Part shown: piece after piece, positions 36,781-49,499 of the stretch
Position numbering within the stretch: position 1 is the first letter of the stretch
Layout of the letters: the number at the start of each line of letters is the position of its first letter
The notes under the pieces: generated by a model
The model's database searches: none
The model's input: only the letters and a program-made list of their open reading frames with translations
What the model was told of the DNA's origin: nothing
Position numbers and translations under genes: made by a program
DNA from: Methyloprofundus sp.
Lineage (GTDB): Bacteria; Pseudomonadota; Gammaproteobacteria; Methylococcales; Methylomonadaceae
Direction of reading: 5' to 3'
Assembly: GCA_014859465.1 (NCBI GenBank)
Contig: JACUUF010000004.1
Location: 1-64,000 of the forward strand
DNA: 64,000 bases

Positions 36781-37455
36781 CTATTTCTTAGATTTTGAAG
36801 TTTCAGAATTTTGCTGTGCAGGGTCTATATTAAAAACCTCGCCTTTAAAAATCCAAACTTTTATACCAATAATACCATACGTGGTATTTGCCTCAGCAAC
36901 ACCATAGTCGATATCAGCCCTTAAAGTATGCAGAGGAACTCGCCCCTCTCTATACCACTCACTACGAGCAATTTCAGCGCCATTTAAACGACCACCAAGA
37001 TTAATCTTGATACCTTCAGCACCCAATCTCATTGAGTTAGTAACTGCACGCTTCATTGCGCGGCGATACATAATTCTTTTTTCTAATTGTTGCGCAACAC
37101 TTTCTGCAACCAATTTAGCATCTAACTCTGGCTTTCTAATCTCTTCAACATTGACTTGTACCGGAATACCCATCATTTTAGAGATGTCTTTACGCAACAC
37201 ATCAATATCTTCGCCTTTTTTACCGATTACGATACCTGGGCGTGCTGTATGAATTGTAATGTGCGCATTATTTGCCGGACGATTAATTTGAATCCGACTT
37301 ACAGAAGCATGAGCTAATTTCTTTTGAATATACTCACGAACTGTTAAATCTTGATGCAAGAAAACCGGATAATCTTTACTATTTGCATACCATCTAGAAG
37401 TAAAGTCTTTAACTATACCTAGACGTATTCCTGTTGGATGTACTTTTTGACCCAT
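36781..37455 (-). CDS. rpsC: 30S ribosomal protein S3
   Basis: [26 protein letters not shown] motif [11 protein letters not shown]. Confidence 0.99.
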   Translation of the reverse strand: MGQKVHPTGIRLGIVKDFTSRWYANSKDYPVFLHQDLTVREYIQKKLAHASVSRIQINRPANNAHITIHTARPGIVIGKKGEDIDVLRKDISKMMGIPVQVNVEEIRKPELDAKLVAESVAQQLEKRIMYRRAMKRAVTNSMRLGAEGIKINLGGRLNGAEIARSEWYREGRVPLHTLRADIDYGVAEANTTYGIIGIKVWIFKGEVFNIDPAQQNSETSKSKK

Positions 37456-37465
37456 TTTCCTGCCC

Positions 37466-37801
37466 CTACTCGTACTCTGCGACTTTAACGGTGATATGAC
37501 AAGTGCGCTTCAAAATGTGATTTGCACGACCTTTAGCTCTTGCTCTAAATCTCTTTAGAGTTGGCGCCTCATCTACAAATACAGTTGAAACCTTTAACTC
37601 GTCAATATCTGCACTTTCGTTATGCTCCGCATTCGCAACAGCTGACTCAAGTACTTTTTTCATAATCGCAGCGGCTTTCTTTGTACTGAATTTCAGTACA
37701 TTTAAAGCTTCTTCGACTTTTAAACCTCTAATCTGGTCTGCAACTAATCGTGCTTTTTGAGCAGATAAAGGTGCATTGCTTAATTTAGCTAAAACTTCCA
37801 T
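37466..37801 (-). CDS. rplV: 50S ribosomal protein L22
   Basis: [45 protein letters not shown]. Confidence 0.99.
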   Translation of the reverse strand: MEVLAKLSNAPLSAQKARLVADQIRGLKVEEALNVLKFSTKKAAAIMKKVLESAVANAEHNESADIDELKVSTVFVDEAPTLKRFRARAKGRANHILKRTCHITVKVAEYE

Positions 37802-37810
37802 ATGCTCCCC

Positions 37811-38083
37811 TTATCTTGATTTTTTATCAGCCAAATGGCCTTTAAATGTGCGAGTTGGTGAAAACTCACCCAACTTATGACCTACCATATTTTCCGAGAC
37901 TAAAACAGGGACATGTTGGCGACCGTTATGCACAGCTATTGTAAGCCCTAACATTTCAGGCGTTATCATTGATCGTCTAGACCAAGTCTTAATTGGTTTC
38001 CTGCTATTGCTACTTACTGCATCATCAATTTTTTTTTGCAAATGATGATCAATAAAAGGACCTTTTTTAATTGAACGTGGCAC
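37811..38083 (-). CDS. rpsS: 30S ribosomal protein S19
   Basis: [33 protein letters not shown]. Confidence 0.99.
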   Translation of the reverse strand: MPRSIKKGPFIDHHLQKKIDDAVSSNSRKPIKTWSRRSMITPEMLGLTIAVHNGRQHVPVLVSENMVGHKLGEFSPTRTFKGHLADKKSR

Positions 38084-38097
38084 TTAATTATTCCTCT

Positions 38098-38925
38098 CTA
38101 ACGCTTGTTACGACGCCTAACAATCATTTTGTCAGTACGTTTGTTCTTTCTAGTTTTGTAGCCCTTAGTTGGCATGCCCCATGGAGATACAGGATGTCTA
38201 CCACCTGATGTTCTACCTTCACCACCACCATGTGGGTGATCAACTGGGTTCATAACAACACCTCGAACAGTAGGACGAACCCCACGCCATCTTGACGCAC
38301 CAGCTTTACCTAATGAAGTTAGATTATGTTCTGAATTAGAAACTTCACCAAAAACTGCCTTACAATCCGCTAATACTTTACGCATTTCACCAGATCGCAA
38401 ACGCAATGTTACGTGAGCACCATCTTTGGCAATTAATTGAGCTGACGTTCCAGCACTTCGAGCAATTTGAGCGCCTTTACCAGGCTTCAGCTCAACACAA
38501 TGAACCACGGAACCCATTGGCATATTACGCAGAGATACACAGTTACCAGCTTTTACCGGGGCATTTTCCGAGGCAATAATTTCCTGACCAGCAACGACAC
38601 CTTTAGGTGCAATTATATATTTACGCTCACCGTCTTTATATAAAACTAGAGCTATATTAGCGGTTCTATTGGGGTCATATTCTAAACGTTCAACAATAGC
38701 TGGAATATCAGTTTTGTTGCGCTTAAAGTCTATAATACGGTAGGCTTGCTTATGTCCACCACCGATGTGACGAGTTGTAATTCGTCCGTTATTATTACGC
38801 CCACCACTCTTACTTTTTTTACTTAGTAAAGGTCCAAAAGGTTTACCTTTATGTAAGTCTTCATGCTTTACTCTTACGACAAACCTAGAACCCGGCGATG
38901 TCGGTTTTGATTTTACAATAGCCAT
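38098..38925 (-). CDS. rplB: 50S ribosomal protein L2
   Basis: [44 protein letters not shown]. Confidence 0.99.
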   Translation of the reverse strand: MAIVKSKPTSPGSRFVVRVKHEDLHKGKPFGPLLSKKSKSGGRNNNGRITTRHIGGGHKQAYRIIDFKRNKTDIPAIVERLEYDPNRTANIALVLYKDGERKYIIAPKGVVAGQEIIASENAPVKAGNCVSLRNMPMGSVVHCVELKPGKGAQIARSAGTSAQLIAKDGAHVTLRLRSGEMRKVLADCKAVFGEVSNSEHNLTSLGKAGASRWRGVRPTVRGVVMNPVDHPHGGGEGRTSGGRHPVSPWGMPTKGYKTRKNKRTDKMIVRRRNKR

Positions 38926-38958
38926 TTACCCTACCGATTATATTCTTTTACTTTCCAA

Positions 38959-39255
38959 TTATGCTGCTGAGAAATCAATATCATTACCTGGCTTAAGCTT
39001 TACATAAGCTTTTTTCCAGTTAGATCTCTTACCCATAAAGCGCCCAAATCTTTTAGTTTTTCCTTTAACATTTAATAATTGAACTTTTTCAACTTCAACA
39101 TTAAACATTAATTCAACAGATTTTTTTACTTGCAACTTAGTTGCTTGATTAGCCACTTTAAAGACAAATCTATTTTGATTTTCTGCCGCAACAGTACTCT
39201 TTTCAGATACTACTGGTGCCTTTATTACATTCGAAAGATTAAACTCTATACTCAT
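38959..39255 (-). CDS. rplW: 50S ribosomal protein L23
   Basis: IKAPVVSEKSTVAAENQNRFVFKV. Confidence 0.98.
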   Translation of the reverse strand: MSIEFNLSNVIKAPVVSEKSTVAAENQNRFVFKVANQATKLQVKKSVELMFNVEVEKVQLLNVKGKTKRFGRFMGKRSNWKKAYVKLKPGNDIDFSAA

Positions 39256-39872
39256 AACAACTGCGCCTCAATCGCTTTCAATGCTGCAGGTGTAGCAATT
39301 ACATTTTCCGCAGCAATTAACATAACAGCATCAAGTTCACTTGCAGTAGTAACTTCTAGTCGTGCAATATTTCTTGAAGACAAGTATATATTTTCATCTA
39401 GCTCATCAGTAATAATCAATATACGTGTATTACCAAAATCTTTCAATTTCGCCACTAACTCTTTAGTCTTCGGAGTAGTAGGGAGTATATCTGAACTTAC
39501 CAACAAACGATTTGAACGCAACAACTCAGACAAAATTGAACGAATTCCTGCGCGATACATTTTTTTGTTTAACTTCTGATCAAATGATCTCGGTCTAGCA
39601 GCAAATGTTATACCGCCGCCTTTCCAAAGTGGACTGCGTATTGTACCAGATCTTGCGCGACCCGCACCTTTTTGTTTCCAAGGCTTAGCTCCACCACCAC
39701 TTACATCGGCCCTAGTTTTTTGGGCTTTTGTTCCAGAACGCTGACCAGCCATGGTCTTGACAACCAACTGATGAATTAGGGCTTCATTGTATTCTTTCCC
39801 AAAAACACCCTCACTAACCTCTACCTCACCGGCAGAGTCTGCACTATTTAGTGCCGGTACTTTTAAACTCAT
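39252..39872 (-). CDS. rplD: 50S ribosomal protein L4
   Basis: RSGTKAQKTRADVSGGGAKPWKQKGAGRARSGTIRSPLWKGGGITF. Confidence 0.99.
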   Translation of the reverse strand: MSLKVPALNSADSAGEVEVSEGVFGKEYNEALIHQLVVKTMAGQRSGTKAQKTRADVSGGGAKPWKQKGAGRARSGTIRSPLWKGGGITFAARPRSFDQKLNKKMYRAGIRSILSELLRSNRLLVSSDILPTTPKTKELVAKLKDFGNTRILIITDELDENIYLSSRNIARLEVTTASELDAVMLIAAENVIATPAALKAIEAQLL

Positions 39873-39875
39873 GAC

Positions 39876-40526
39876 TTATCCTTTATTTTTTTTCTTTGTG
39901 GCAGGAGTCAAAATAACATCCCCACCTTTAGCTCCTGGAATCGCACCCTTCACTAATACAAGGCCTCTTTCAGTATCTATCGAATGGATTGTTAAATTTT
40001 GAGTTGTAACTTTCTCAGCACCCATATGACCAGACATCTTCTTGCCTTTAAATACTCTACCTGGCGTCTGACACATACCAATAGATCCATTAGATCTATG
40101 AGATAGCGAGTTACCATGTGTTGCATCTTGCATACCAAAGTTATGGCGTTTAATACCGCCAGCAAAACCTTTACCTATGCTCGTACCCTGAACATCAACA
40201 AATTGGCCAGCAGAGAACATATCAACAGTTAATTCAGAACCAACTTGCAGCTCTTCACCTTCAGCATCACCTAATCTGAACTCCCACAAACCACGACCAG
40301 CAGTCATATTTGCCGAAGCATAATGACCAGCCATCGCTTTATTTACTTTTGATGATTTCTTTTCGCCGGCAGCAATTTGCACCGCACGATAACCATCAAC
40401 CTCAAGACCTTTAACTTGAGAAACTCTATTTGACTCAACCTGTATCACTGAAACAGGAACCGAAGTTCCATCCTCCATAAATACACGAGTCATTCCACAT
40501 TTACGACCAATTAGACCTAATGCCAT
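39876..40526 (-). CDS. rplC: 50S ribosomal protein L3
   Basis: [43 protein letters not shown]. Confidence 0.99.
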   Translation of the reverse strand: MALGLIGRKCGMTRVFMEDGTSVPVSVIQVESNRVSQVKGLEVDGYRAVQIAAGEKKSSKVNKAMAGHYASANMTAGRGLWEFRLGDAEGEELQVGSELTVDMFSAGQFVDVQGTSIGKGFAGGIKRHNFGMQDATHGNSLSHRSNGSIGMCQTPGRVFKGKKMSGHMGAEKVTTQNLTIHSIDTERGLVLVKGAIPGAKGGDVILTPATKKKNKG

Positions 40527-40552
40527 AGTTAAACCCTCTTATTACACAAAGC

Positions 40553-40864
40553 TTAAATAAGCTTTATTTTAACGTCAACACCTGCCGCTAGATCTAATTT
40601 CATCAGCGTATCTACTGTTTTATCAGTAGGCTCGATAATATCGAGTAGACGTTTATATGTTCTCAATTCATACTGATCACGCGCATCTTTATTGACATGC
40701 GGAGAAGTTAGAATTGTAAAACGCTCATGTTTTGTTGGTAGCGGAATAGGCCCCTTAACTTGCGCCCCAGTTCTTTTCGCTGTCTCAACAATCTCACCTG
40801 CAGATTGATCAATCAATTTATGATCAAATGCTTTCAGGCTTATTCTAATGGTTTGGCTAGACAT
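40553..40864 (-). CDS. rpsJ: 30S ribosomal protein S10
   Basis: [40 protein letters not shown]. Confidence 0.99.
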   Translation of the reverse strand: MSSQTIRISLKAFDHKLIDQSAGEIVETAKRTGAQVKGPIPLPTKHERFTILTSPHVNKDARDQYELRTYKRLLDIIEPTDKTVDTLMKLDLAAGVDVKIKLI

Positions 40865-40869
40865 ATTTC

Positions 40870-42090
40870 TTACTCAATAATTTTTGCAACAACACCCGCA
40901 CCAACCGTACGACCACCTTCACGAATCGCAAAACGTAACCCATCTTCCATTGCGATTGGCGCAATTAAAGTTACTTCTACAGAAACGTTATCACCCGGCA
41001 TGACCATCTCAGTACCTTCTGGTAACTCAACAGCACCCGTTACGTCAGTTGTTCTGAAGTAGAACTGAGGACGGTAACCGTTAAAGAATGGCGTGTGACG
41101 ACCACCCTCATCTTTTGATAGTACGTAGATTTCTGATGAGAATTTTGTGTGCGGCTTAATTGACCCAACATGCGCCAACACTTGACCACGCTCAACATCT
41201 TCACGCTTTGTGCCTCTCAATAGAAGACCAACGTTATCACCAGCCTCGCCTTGATCAAGCAACTTACGGAACATCTCAACACCCGTACAAGTCGTTGTTA
41301 CTGTATCTTTAATACCAACAATCTCGATTGCTTCACCAACTTTAATAACACCACGCTCAATACGACCTGTTACTACAGTTCCACGACCTGAAATTGAAAA
41401 TACATCTTCGATCGGCATTAGGAATTTACCCTCTACTGCTCTTACTGGATCAGGAATATAAGTATCTAGCGCTTCAACTAACTTAACAATGGATGGCACA
41501 CCCACTTCACTTGTATCACCTTGTAAACCTTTTAGCGCTGAGCCAACAATAATTGGCGTGTCGTCACCTGGAAATTCATACATATCCAATAATTCACGAA
41601 GCTCCATTTCAACTAACTCGAGCATTTCGTTATATTCTTCCGTTCCTAAACCGCCACAGTCATCAGCTAGAATATCTGCTTTATTTAGAAATACCACAAT
41701 ATAGGGAACACCAACCTGTCTTGATAATAAGATATGCTCTCTTGTTTGTGGCATTGGACCATCCGTTGCACCACAAACCAAAATAGCACCATCCATTTGA
41801 GCCGCACCGGTAATCATATTTTTCACATAATCCGCGTGACCTGGGCAGTCAACGTGCGCGTAATGACGAGTTGCCGATTCATACTCAACATGCGATGTTG
41901 CAATCGTAATACCACGCTCACGCTCTTCTGGCGCATTGTCAATTTGATCAAATGCTTTGACTTCACCACCTTGTAACTCAGCCATAACTTTTGTTAAAGC
42001 AGCAGTGAGCGTTGTTTTACCGTGATCAACGTGACCGATTGTACCTACGTTAACATGTGGTTTATTTCTTTGAAATTTTTCTTTAGCCAT
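40870..42090 (-). CDS. tuf: Elongation factor Tu, copy 1 (406 aa, with an insertion after NKAD)
   Basis: [32 protein letters not shown]; located between fusA and rpsJ. Confidence 0.99.
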   Translation of the reverse strand: MAKEKFQRNKPHVNVGTIGHVDHGKTTLTAALTKVMAELQGGEVKAFDQIDNAPEERERGITIATSHVEYESATRHYAHVDCPGHADYVKNMITGAAQMDGAILVCGATDGPMPQTREHILLSRQVGVPYIVVFLNKADILADDCGGLGTEEYNEMLELVEMELRELLDMYEFPGDDTPIIVGSALKGLQGDTSEVGVPSIVKLVEALDTYIPDPVRAVEGKFLMPIEDVFSISGRGTVVTGRIERGVIKVGEAIEIVGIKDTVTTTCTGVEMFRKLLDQGEAGDNVGLLLRGTKREDVERGQVLAHVGSIKPHTKFSSEIYVLSKDEGGRHTPFFNGYRPQFYFRTTDVTGAVELPEGTEMVMPGDNVSVEVTLIAPIAMEDGLRFAIREGGRTVGAGVVAKIIE

Positions 42091-42118
42091 TAGACTATAC
42101 CTTTTTTAATATCAATTC

Positions 42119-44212
42119 TTATGAAGTTTTATCAATAATTGCACTTGCAACATTTGCAGGTGTCTCATTATATTTTTCAAATTGCATACTGTAAGTAGCA
42201 CGCCCTTGAGTTGCCGAACGTAAGTCAGTTGCATAACCAAACATTTCAGCTAACGGCACTTCGCAGTTAATTGTCTTACCTGTTGGCGTATCATCCATAC
42301 CTAATACAATGCCTCTACGCCGATTTATATCCCCCACTACATCTCCCATATAATCTTCAGGAGTCATGATTTCTACTTTCATTATTGGCTCAAGCAATAC
42401 AGGCTTAGCCTGCTTTGTGCCATCACGAAAAGCCATAGATCCAGCAATTGAAAATGCCATCTCATTAGAGTCTACATCATGATAGGATCCATCAAGTAAA
42501 GTCACCATAACGTCGACAACAGGAAACCCGCCGAGAACGCCGTTTTTCATTTGCTCTTGAATCCCTTTATTTATAGCGGGTATATATTCTTTTGGAACAG
42601 ACCCACCGACAATCTTATTCACAAAAGAATAACCAGAACCTAATTCCATCGGCTCCAGCTTAAGCACCACATGCCCGTACTGCCCTTTACCACCCGACTG
42701 ACGGATAAATTTGCCTTCCTGTTCAATCGAGCTTTTTATACTCTCACGATAGGAAACTTGAGGCGAGCCTACGTTTACTCCTACACCAAACTCCCTTTTC
42801 ATGCGATCGACAATAATCTCCAGGTGCAACTCACCCATCCCTGAAATTATTACTTGCCCAGATTCTTCATCTGTGGCAGCACGAAACGACGGATCTTCCT
42901 TGGCCAGCCTATTCAATGCATCACCTAATTTATCTTGATCCGCCTTTGTCCTTGGCTCAACTGCAATCGAAATTACTGGTTCTGGAAAATCCATTTTCTC
43001 AAGAATTATTTTTGCGTTTTCATCGCACAATGTTTCGCCAGTCGTAACATCTTTAAAACCAACGGCTGCGGCAATATCTCCAGCCCTTACCTCTGCAATA
43101 TCTTCACGACTATTGGCATGCATTTGCAATAAACGCCCTATTCGCTCGCGTTTACCCTTAATAACATTGTAGACAACACTACCAGACCGCAAAACGCCGG
43201 AATAAACCCTAAAAAACGTCAAAACCCCGACAAATGGATCAGTGGCAACCTTAAATGCCAAGGCAGAAAACGGCTCATTATCACTCGCTTTTCTAGCCAA
43301 TTCTTTGCCTGATTCGTCATGCCCTATTATCGGCCTAACCTCAACGGGCGAAGGCAAAAAATCAATTACACCATCAAGTACATTCTGCACACCCTTATTT
43401 TTAAAAGCCGAACCACAATAAACAGGTGTTATTTCATTTGCTAATGTTCTTAACCTTAATCCAATCTTAATATCTGCAATATTAAGCTCACCTAAATCTA
43501 GGTATTTTTCCATCAAATCATCACTAGCCTCAGCTGCCGCCTCAACTAACTTCTCACGCCATTCCATTGCCGCTTCTTGCAAATTTTCGGGAATTTCTTC
43601 TTCAGTAAAAGCCATACCCATATCAGCAGAGCGCCAATATATCGCTTTCATTTTCAACAAGTCTACAACCCCAGAAAACTGATCTTCAGAGCCAACTGGA
43701 ATTTGCATTACAACAGGATTCCCCGCCAATCTCGATGTAATTTGAGCAACCACCCTAAAGTAATCTGCCCCAGTACGATCCATTTTATTTACAAAAACAA
43801 TTCTTGGAACAGCGTATTTATTCGCCTGCCGCCAAACGGTTTCTGATTGCGGCTCAACACCACCAACTGCACAAAATACCGCACACGCACCATCTAGAAC
43901 CCTTAACGAACGCTCGACCTCAATAGTAAAGTCAACGTGCCCCGGCGTATCTATAATATTAATGCGATGCCTGTCAAATTGACCTTCCATGCCAGACCAA
44001 AAACAAGTCGTTGCAGCAGATGTAATTGTAATGCCGCGCTCTTGCTCTTGCTCCATCCAATCCATAACAGCCGAACCATCATGAACTTCGCCAATCTTAT
44101 GTGACACTCCCGTATAATATAAAATTCGCTCTGTCGTTGTGGTTTTACCCGCATCGATATGAGCCATAATACCTATATTCCGATATCTCTCAATCGGTGT
44201 GATACGTGCCAC
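42119..44212 (-). CDS. fusA: Elongation factor G
   Basis: [26 protein letters not shown]; full length 697 aa. Confidence 0.99.
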   Translation of the reverse strand: MARITPIERYRNIGIMAHIDAGKTTTTERILYYTGVSHKIGEVHDGSAVMDWMEQEQERGITITSAATTCFWSGMEGQFDRHRINIIDTPGHVDFTIEVERSLRVLDGACAVFCAVGGVEPQSETVWRQANKYAVPRIVFVNKMDRTGADYFRVVAQITSRLAGNPVVMQIPVGSEDQFSGVVDLLKMKAIYWRSADMGMAFTEEEIPENLQEAAMEWREKLVEAAAEASDDLMEKYLDLGELNIADIKIGLRLRTLANEITPVYCGSAFKNKGVQNVLDGVIDFLPSPVEVRPIIGHDESGKELARKASDNEPFSALAFKVATDPFVGVLTFFRVYSGVLRSGSVVYNVIKGKRERIGRLLQMHANSREDIAEVRAGDIAAAVGFKDVTTGETLCDENAKIILEKMDFPEPVISIAVEPRTKADQDKLGDALNRLAKEDPSFRAATDEESGQVIISGMGELHLEIIVDRMKREFGVGVNVGSPQVSYRESIKSSIEQEGKFIRQSGGKGQYGHVVLKLEPMELGSGYSFVNKIVGGSVPKEYIPAINKGIQEQMKNGVLGGFPVVDVMVTLLDGSYHDVDSNEMAFSIAGSMAFRDGTKQAKPVLLEPIMKVEIMTPEDYMGDVVGDINRRRGIVLGMDDTPTGKTINCEVPLAEMFGYATDLRSATQGRATYSMQFEKYNETPANVASAIIDKTS

Positions 44213-44226
44213 CCTAAGACCCTTTC

Positions 44227-44697
<471 letters not shown>

Positions 44698-44709
44698 TTA
44701 ATTCACCAA

Positions 44710-45084
44710 CTATTTCTTAGGTTTTTTTGTGCCGTATTTAGAACGACCACATTTACGACTAGCCACACCTGAAGTATCTAGACTTCCTCGGACTACGTGA
44801 TAACGAACACCAGGCAAATCTTTCACCCTTCCACCGCGTATCAGCACAACACTATGCTCTTGCAGGTTATGCCCTTCACCACCAATATAACTACTAACTT
44901 CTGCGCCACTAGTTAGTCTTACACGAGCCACTTTACGTAAAGCTGAATTTGGTTTTTTTGGTGTTGTTGTATAAACTCGCGTACAAACACCACGTCTTTG
45001 AGGACAAGCCTCAAGTGCGGGCACATTGCTTTTTTCTGCCTTTCTAGCGCGCGGCTTACGAACCAACTGGTTAATGGTTGCCAT
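44710..45084 (-). CDS. rpsL: 30S ribosomal protein S12
   Basis: [47 protein letters not shown]. Confidence 0.99.
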   Translation of the reverse strand: MATINQLVRKPRARKAEKSNVPALEACPQRRGVCTRVYTTTPKKPNSALRKVARVRLTSGAEVSSYIGGEGHNLQEHSVVLIRGGRVKDLPGVRYHVVRGSLDTSGVASRKCGRSKYGTKKPKK

Positions 45085-45161
45085 AAGTTAAATTACTCCG
45101 TCTTGCATATTTCTGCCGAGTACGCACATAAGCGCACTACAATTATTTACAATAACTCTAT

Positions 45162-45190
45162 TGAGCAGGACATTTTATATGTCCTGCTCA
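45162..45190. repeat. Perfect 12-bp inverted repeat with 5-nt loop between rpoC and rpsL
   Basis: tgagcaggacat-tttat-atgtcctgctca; no U-tract on the minus strand, so not a classic terminator. Confidence 0.85.
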
Positions 45191-45212
45191 TGTAAAGTCA
45201 AGATTTATATTA

Positions 45213-48200
45213 CTATTCCGCATTTAAGGCTTGCTTTAATGCTTCTTCTGCATTTACAACGGCATCCGAGGTTTTTGCTTCCTCTGAAACATTCATGGAC
45301 ACTTCTTGCTTTAACTGGCGCTTTCTTCTTGCTTCGTGAAATGCCAATCCTGTTCCTGCAGGGATTAAACGTCCTACAATTACGTTTTCTTTCAATCCAT
45401 ATAATGGATCTTTTAATCCTCGAACAGCCGCATCAGTTAAGACTCGGGTTGTTTCTTGGAAAGATGCAGCAGATACAAATGATTCTGTCGCTAAAGATGC
45501 CTTGGTAATACCTAATAAAATAGGATCATAGCTAGCTGGAATTTTTCCATCCGCTTCTAGCTGATCATTGATTACCTTAACGGCAGCCTTCTCAACTTGA
45601 TCACCCTTCGTGTAATTACTATCCCCGGCCGCAGTAATTTCAACTTTGCGCAACATTTGACGAATAATTGCTTCAATGTGCTTGTCATTAATTTTCACAC
45701 CCTGCAAACGATATACATCTTGTATTTCTTTTACTAGGTATGTTGTTAACTCGGTCACACCACGCAAACGCAAAATATCATGCGGAGTTAGCTCACCCTC
45801 AGCGATAGTTTCACCTTTATCAACAAATTCACCCTCAAATACCGTAATATGTCGCCATTTAGGCACCAAGGTTTCATACTGCTCACCTTCAGAGTCAGTA
45901 ATAATTACTCTTTGCTTGCCTTTTGTTTCCTTACCAAAACTAACCGCACCGGTTGCTTCAGCTAGAATAGCAGGGTCCTTAGTTTTCCTTGCTTCAAATA
46001 AATCAGCAACGCGAGGCAAACCCCCAGTAATATCACGCGTCTTACTTGATGCTTGAGGAATTCTTCCCAATACATCACCGACATGAACTTCAGAACCATT
46101 TTTTACAGCAACAATTGAACCAGATGGCAAAACATATTGCGCTGCTAAGTCGGTATTCGGCAACATAATTTCTTCGCCATCCTCTGTAACCAACTTAACT
46201 AATGGACGCAAATCTTTACCGGCACTTACACGTTGCTTTGGATCCAATACTGTAATTGAACTTACCCCAGTGACCTCATCAGACACTTCCTGAACTGACA
46301 ATCCCGGTTCAAAGTCAACCAACTGCACAAAACCAGCGACTTCTGATACAACTGGGTGGACATGAGGATCCCAACTAACGACGACATCACCTGAATTTAC
46401 TTCACTTCCATCGCGACAAGTTAATTCAGCACCATACGGGATCTTGTATTTCTCTTTCTCACGACCATAGTCATCCATAACCCCAACTTCACCGGACCTA
46501 GAAACCGCAATTAAATTTCCTTCGCGATTCTCTACCGTTTTTAAGTTATGCAACTTAATTAAACCCTTAGATTTAACCTGAACATTACTAATCGCAACTT
46601 GTCGAGATGCAGCACCACCAATATGAAACGTACGCATAGTCAACTGAGTACCTGGCTCACCAATGGATTGAGCAGCAATGACACCAACCGCCTCACCACT
46701 ATTAACCATCTGACCACGACCTAAGTCACGCCCATAACACTTAGCACAAACCCCATGACGATTATCACACGTTATGATGGAGCGCACATAAATCTCATCA
46801 ATACTATGCCTTTCTAACTCACCTACATAGTGCTCATCCAACAAAGTGCCGTCAGCAACAAGTAACTCGCCAGCAACATTAAGCACATCGCCAATAACAA
46901 CTCGACCCAATACACGCTCGGATAATGGTTCAACAACATCACCACCTTCGATGATGGGAGCCATTAACATTCCATTACTAGTTCCGCAATCGACTCCGTT
47001 AATAACTAAATCTTGAGCCACATCAACTAATCTGCGAGTCAAATAACCCGAGTTAGCTGTTTTGAGAGCCGTATCAGCCAAACCTTTACGTGCACCATGC
47101 GTTGAAATAAAGTATTGCAATACATCCAGACCTTCTCTGAAGTTCGCTGTAATAGGTGTTTCAATAATAGAGCCGTCTGGTTTAGCCATCAAACCACGCA
47201 TACCAGCAAGTTGACGAATCTGCGCTGCAGAACCCCTAGCGCCCGATTCAGCCATCATAAATACTGAATTAAAAGATTTTTGCTTTAGAACTGTACCATC
47301 ATCATCAATTACCTCATCAGTTCCCAAGGCATCCATCATCACCTTAGCAACTTTCTCATTAGCATGAGACCAAATATCGACAACCTTATTATAGCGCTCT
47401 CCATCAGTTACTAAACCGGATGCATATTGCCCCTGAATTTCAATAACCTCTTTTTCTGACTCGGCTAGAATCTGCACTTTCTCAGCAGGAATCTCCATAT
47501 CGTTAATACCGAATGAAATACCTGAACGGGTTGCATATTTAAAACCAAGATACATAATCTGGTCAGCTAGAACAACGGTACTTTTATTACCTAAATGACG
47601 ATAACTGTAATCTAGCAAGCGCGAGATATTTTTCTTTGTCATATCGCAGTTAACGACTTCAAACGGCATACCAACTGGCACAACATCCCAGATCAAAACG
47701 CGGCCTACCGTAGTTTCAAAACGCGTGACTTTGGGTTCAAATTCACCCACACCGTTCTTAACATGCTCGGTAATTCTTACTAAAATCTTTGACTGTAGCT
47801 CGACAGCCTTAGCATCTAAGGCTCTGATTACCTCATCGGTATTACTAAAATAAGAGCCATCACCTTTAGCTTTTAATTTCTCTCGGCTAATATAATACAA
47901 GCCCAATACAACATCTTGAGAGGGATTAATAATTGGCTCGCCATTAGCAGGAGACAGAATATTGTTAGTCGCCATCATTAAGGTACGACACTCAATTTGA
48001 GCTTCAATTGACAACGGCACATGTACTGCCATCTGATCGCCATCGAAATCAGCGTTAAATGCACTGCATACTAATGGATGTAAATTAATCGCCTTGCCTT
48101 CAATTAAGGTAGGCTCAAACGCCTGAATGCCTAATCTATGAAGTGTTGGTGCTCTATTAAGCATAATGGGATGCTCATGAATAACTTCTTCGAGAATATC

Positions 48201-49427
48201 CCAAACCTCTGCAGTCTCACTTTCTACCATTTTCTTGGCAGCTTTAATCGTAGTAGCCAAACCACGCAACTGTAACTTACTAAAAATAAAAGGTTTAAAT
48301 AGCTCTAACGCCATTTTCTTAGGTAGGCCACATTGATGCAATCTTAAAGTAGGCCCAACAACAATAACCGAACGTCCCGAGTAATCAACACGCTTACCTA
48401 ATAAATTCTGCCTAAATCGTCCTTGCTTACCTTTAATCATATCAGCAAGTGATTTTAACGGACGCCTATTAGTACCGGTTATCGCGCGACCACGGCGGCC
48501 ATTATCCAATAATGCGTCAACAGACTCTTGTAACATTCTTTTTTCATTACGAATAATGATGTCAGGCGCACTCAAATCCAATAAGCGATGTAATCGATTA
48601 TTTCTATTAATAACGCGCCTGTATAAATCATTTAAGTCAGACGTTGCAAAACGACCACCATCCAATGGCACTAACGGCCTTAATTCAGGTGGCAATACTG
48701 GCAATACATTCATCACCATCCATTCAGGACGATTAGAAGAACCCAGCAATGACTCGAGAACTTTTAAACGCTTCGAATATTTTTTAATCTTCGTTTCTGA
48801 GCTAGTGCTATTGATATTTTCTCTTAACTGGTCAACTTCCGCTTTAATATCAATCGCTTTTAATAGCTCATAAATTGCTTCCGCACCCATTTTAGCAACA
48901 AAATCGTCACCATATTCTTCGAAAGCATCGAGAAACTCTTCATCAGTCATTAGTTTCTTTCTTTCTAAAGGTGTCATACCTTCATCAAGAATCACAAATG
49001 ATTCAAAATATAAAACACGCTCGATTTCACGCAATGTCATATCTAATAAAAGCGCGATACGTGAAGGCAATGACTTCAAAAACCAAATATGTGCAACCGG
49101 GCTTGCCAGCTCAATATGCCCCATACGCTCACGACGCACTTTAGACAAGGTAACTTCAACACCACATTTTTCACAGATTACACCGCGATGCTTCAATCGC
49201 TTGTATTTACCGCATAAGCACTCATAATCACTAACCGGACCAAAAATTTTGGCACAAAACAAACCATCACGCTCAGGCTTAAAAGTACGGTAATTGATTG
49301 TTTCTGGCTTCTTTACTTCACCATATGACCACGATCTAATTTGATTTGGTGATGCTAAACCTATGCTGATTTCATCAAAATCAGCAGATTTATTTTGGCG
49401 TTTTAAGAAATTTAATAAATCTTTCAA
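45213..49427 (-). CDS. rpoC: RNA polymerase subunit beta'
   Basis: [16 protein letters not shown]; zinc-site [23 protein letters not shown]. Confidence 0.99.
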   Translation of the reverse strand: MKDLLNFLKRQNKSADFDEISIGLASPNQIRSWSYGEVKKPETINYRTFKPERDGLFCAKIFGPVSDYECLCGKYKRLKHRGVICEKCGVEVTLSKVRRERMGHIELASPVAHIWFLKSLPSRIALLLDMTLREIERVLYFESFVILDEGMTPLERKKLMTDEEFLDAFEEYGDDFVAKMGAEAIYELLKAIDIKAEVDQLRENINSTSSETKIKKYSKRLKVLESLLGSSNRPEWMVMNVLPVLPPELRPLVPLDGGRFATSDLNDLYRRVINRNNRLHRLLDLSAPDIIIRNEKRMLQESVDALLDNGRRGRAITGTNRRPLKSLADMIKGKQGRFRQNLLGKRVDYSGRSVIVVGPTLRLHQCGLPKKMALELFKPFIFSKLQLRGLATTIKAAKKMVESETAEVWDILEEVIHEHPIMLNRAPTLHRLGIQAFEPTLIEGKAINLHPLVCSAFNADFDGDQMAVHVPLSIEAQIECRTLMMATNNILSPANGEPIINPSQDVVLGLYYISREKLKAKGDGSYFSNTDEVIRALDAKAVELQSKILVRITEHVKNGVGEFEPKVTRFETTVGRVLIWDVVPVGMPFEVVNCDMTKKNISRLLDYSYRHLGNKSTVVLADQIMYLGFKYATRSGISFGINDMEIPAEKVQILAESEKEVIEIQGQYASGLVTDGERYNKVVDIWSHANEKVAKVMMDALGTDEVIDDDGTVLKQKSFNSVFMMAESGARGSAAQIRQLAGMRGLMAKPDGSIIETPITANFREGLDVLQYFISTHGARKGLADTALKTANSGYLTRRLVDVAQDLVINGVDCGTSNGMLMAPIIEGGDVVEPLSERVLGRVVIGDVLNVAGELLVADGTLLDEHYVGELERHSIDEIYVRSIITCDNRHGVCAKCYGRDLGRGQMVNSGEAVGVIAAQSIGEPGTQLTMRTFHIGGAASRQVAISNVQVKSKGLIKLHNLKTVENREGNLIAVSRSGEVGVMDDYGREKEKYKIPYGAELTCRDGSEVNSGDVVVSWDPHVHPVVSEVAGFVQLVDFEPGLSVQEVSDEVTGVSSITVLDPKQRVSAGKDLRPLVKLVTEDGEEIMLPNTDLAAQYVLPSGSIVAVKNGSEVHVGDVLGRIPQASSKTRDITGGLPRVADLFEARKTKDPAILAEATGAVSFGKETKGKQRVIITDSEGEQYETLVPKWRHITVFEGEFVDKGETIAEGELTPHDILRLRGVTELTTYLVKEIQDVYRLQGVKINDKHIEAIIRQMLRKVEITAAGDSNYTKGDQVEKAAVKVINDQLEADGKIPASYDPILLGITKASLATESFVSAASFQETTRVLTDAAVRGLKDPLYGLKENVIVGRLIPAGTGLAFHEARRKRQLKQEVSMNVSEEAKTSDAVVNAEEALKQALNAE

Positions 49428-49499
49428 GAGCTTATCCCCTTAGTTTGTTATCTGGCCTAACCAGAACTCGTTAACTATTATTTACTTAATAAAAAAGCT

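Noticed and set aside
41489-41976. Antisense ORFs inside tuf1, repeated exactly in tuf2 (57774-58261)
   Set aside because: Their duplication reflects the duplicated tuf sequence; they are not independent genes.
48556-48873. Antisense ORFs in rpoC and rpoB (45161..45508, 45676..46056, 48556..48873, 50692..50940)
   Set aside because: Shadow ORFs opposite highly conserved genes; no independent support.
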